Below, piece by piece: positions 62,886 through 64,000 of a DNA stretch of 64,000 nt. The stretch's first letter is position 1, and every line of letters starts with the position of its first letter. Under the pieces are notes generated by a model. That model saw only the letters and a program-made list of their open reading frames with translations. It was not told the origin of the DNA and made no database searches. The DNA comes from a virus. Made by a program: the position numbers and the translations under genes. The stretch covers positions 1-64,000 of IMG/VR virus record IMGVR_UViG_3300028025_006304. One strand, given 5' to 3'.

Positions 62886-63899
62886 TTAAAAATCTAACTT
62901 TATTCTAATAAGGGCTTCCTTAGTGAAATCCTTAACCAATGGTCTAGACAATTTAGCTACGGCTAATAACTCATTAGCATCGTTGTATAAACCAACTGTT
63001 GTAATATATGTTTGTGGGTTATTAATAAAGCTTGAATAAAGTACCTCACCAGTTGAACCTGAGATAAATGATGGGTTAGTTGTATAGTTAAACTCAGCGT
63101 TCTGTGGTCTTACATAAACATAATCTGAGGTAATATTTTCTTGAGAGTTTAGAGTAAATGAAGCACCAGTTTTAATAGCATCAAATAAAGCTGTATAGTT
63201 GACTGTATTGCTTGTGTTAGTAGAGGTAATTGTTAAACCTATACCACCCCCAGCTCCTCCGGCTACAGCTAAAGCTGCAGAGTTCAATAAAATAGTTCCC
63301 ATATCCGGAATAAACCAACCATATGAACCTGAGTTGGTAGAATATCCTGTTCCTGAATAAGCTGATCCATTAGATCCAGATACAATTTGGTATACTCTAG
63401 TTCCATTAATATAAGGTACTACAGAAATATCATTACTGTTATCTGTTAATTTAAGAGTAGCTCCACTCTTAGTTAATGTAAGATTTAAAGAACCTGGGAA
63501 AAGAGATTGTTTATAATTTGATCTCTCAACTGAGATAATATGGAATTGAGATTGAGTTACATTACCAAATATAAAAGCTGAGTTCTCATCCTCTAGGATA
63601 AGATTTCTATACTGACCATATAAGGTTTTGGATGGAGAATATCCTACGACATTTGTGTCATATGGTACTGAACCTGAACCTACAGCATTAGCATACCCAA
63701 CATAGAATTGGATAGCGGCTGTATCTAAAGTAGAGGCAGTTTGGTAAGTAGCTAATACATATGAACCTTGTGAGCTATTTACTTGGGTTGAGGAAGTAAA
63801 AAATGTAGTTAAGTTATATACATTATTAGTCCAACAAGGTGCTGTAACCGAATCAGCTGAGACTAAGAAATCGGATGGGGTTAATCTTTTAAATGACAT
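62886..63899 (-). CDS. Tail-surface structural protein, copy B
   Basis: A 337-residue paralogue of the gene at 61886. The start MSFKRLTPSDFLVSADSVTA aligns with SDIIVTPFTV of copy A; IQFYVGYANAVGSGSVPYDT and the shared TTVGLYNDANELLAVAKLSR end support a common fold. An Ala/Gly-rich loop (AALAVAGGAGGGIG) is in the middle. Four bases from the next gene. Confidence 0.68.
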   Translation of the reverse strand: MSFKRLTPSDFLVSADSVTAPCWTNNVYNLTTFFTSSTQVNSSQGSYVLATYQTASTLDTAAIQFYVGYANAVGSGSVPYDTNVVGYSPSKTLYGQYRNLILEDENSAFIFGNVTQSQFHIISVERSNYKQSLFPGSLNLTLTKSGATLKLTDNSNDISVVPYINGTRVYQIVSGSNGSAYSGTGYSTNSGSYGWFIPDMGTILLNSAALAVAGGAGGGIGLTITSTNTSNTVNYTALFDAIKTGASFTLNSQENITSDYVYVRPQNAEFNYTTNPSFISGSTGEVLYSSFINNPQTYITTVGLYNDANELLAVAKLSRPLVKDFTKEALIRIKLDF

Positions 63900-63908
63900 A
63901 TCTTAATC

Positions 63909-64000
63909 TTATTGTTTTGTAATAGTTACTGGGATTGTAATACGAGCACCTGAATCTCTACCTACTACTGTTAAAGTGGCTTGTAAGATTGAATTTGAAC
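63909..64000 (-). CDS. Partial structural protein, N-terminus outside window
   Basis: The last 29 residues and the TAA stop are present, reading ...LQATLTVVGRDSGARITIPV then TITKQ. Beta-rich and consistent with a tail or baseplate protein preceding the two paralogues. Too short to classify. Confidence 0.6.
   Translation of the reverse strand, partial: SNSILQATLTVVGRDSGARITIPVTITKQ

Noticed and set aside
1-64000. tRNA genes, integrase, or a lysogeny module
   Set aside because: None could be recognised by eye; a tRNA scan was not possible here.

Overview
The window is one continuous block of a T4-like myovirus genome. Every supported gene lies on the minus strand, so transcription runs from high to low coordinates. 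The T4 core order is clear in that direction: large terminase (42748), portal (41159), head-core proteins, S77 prohead protease (35958), scaffold (35142), gp23-like capsid (33903), PhoH-like ATPase, neck proteins gp13/gp14, a gp15-like tail completion protein, tail fibres, sheath (11706), tube (9947), gp26/gp51-like pair, tape measure (8341) and baseplate hub/LysM/lysozyme genes. The DNA is AT-rich. Start codons are preceded by A-rich tracts and almost never by a Shine-Dalgarno sequence, which suggests a Bacteroidota (flavobacterium-like) host. No integrase, tRNA or reverse transcriptase is seen.

Layout by region. 0-12 kb: baseplate, tape measure, tube and sheath. 12-18.5 kb: a carbohydrate/modification island (UDP-galactopyranose-mutase-like flavoprotein, two GT2 enzymes, two 2OG-Fe(II) oxygenases, a GT9-like enzyme and a sulfotransferase). 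18.8-27.4 kb: receptor-binding fibres, three Cys-rich paralogues with S74-type chaperone tails and a 1133-residue collagen-like fibre. 27.4-31.4 kb: neck and PhoH. 31.4-44.3 kb: head, packaging and a spanin-like pair, interrupted by HNH and GIY-YIG endonuclease genes. 44.3-47.6 kb: metabolic accessories (NadR-like kinase, cupin, FAD oxidoreductase). 47.6-58.7 kb: small acidic, basic and multidomain proteins. 58.7-60.9 kb: RecB-like nuclease, DnaG-type primase and a SegE-like nuclease. 60.9-64 kb: more tail-surface proteins.

The most interesting observation is that many otherwise unrelated genes at 47.6-58.7 kb, plus several head genes, begin with a short amphipathic leader ending in (L/I)-X-E followed by A/S/G/V. 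This has the form and often the exact spacing of the T4 capsid-targeting sequence removed by the prohead protease, and this phage encodes that protease. The leaders imply a large set of internal capsid proteins that may be packaged, matured and ejected: a zeta-like kinase, a six-Cys protein, very acidic and very basic proteins, a possible PD-(D/E)XK nuclease, and a four-part protein joining a nucleotidyltransferase, a zincin and a HAD phosphatase. Similar E-ending motifs recur at domain boundaries in the multidomain members, suggesting polyprotein processing. Other notable points are a collagen-like fibre beside hydroxylase, glycosyltransferase and sulfotransferase genes; a TATAAATA-type motif at 17 gene junctions in the orientation opposite to T4 late promoters; a histone-H1-like small gene; and a gp26/gp51 overlap spanning a run of seven T.
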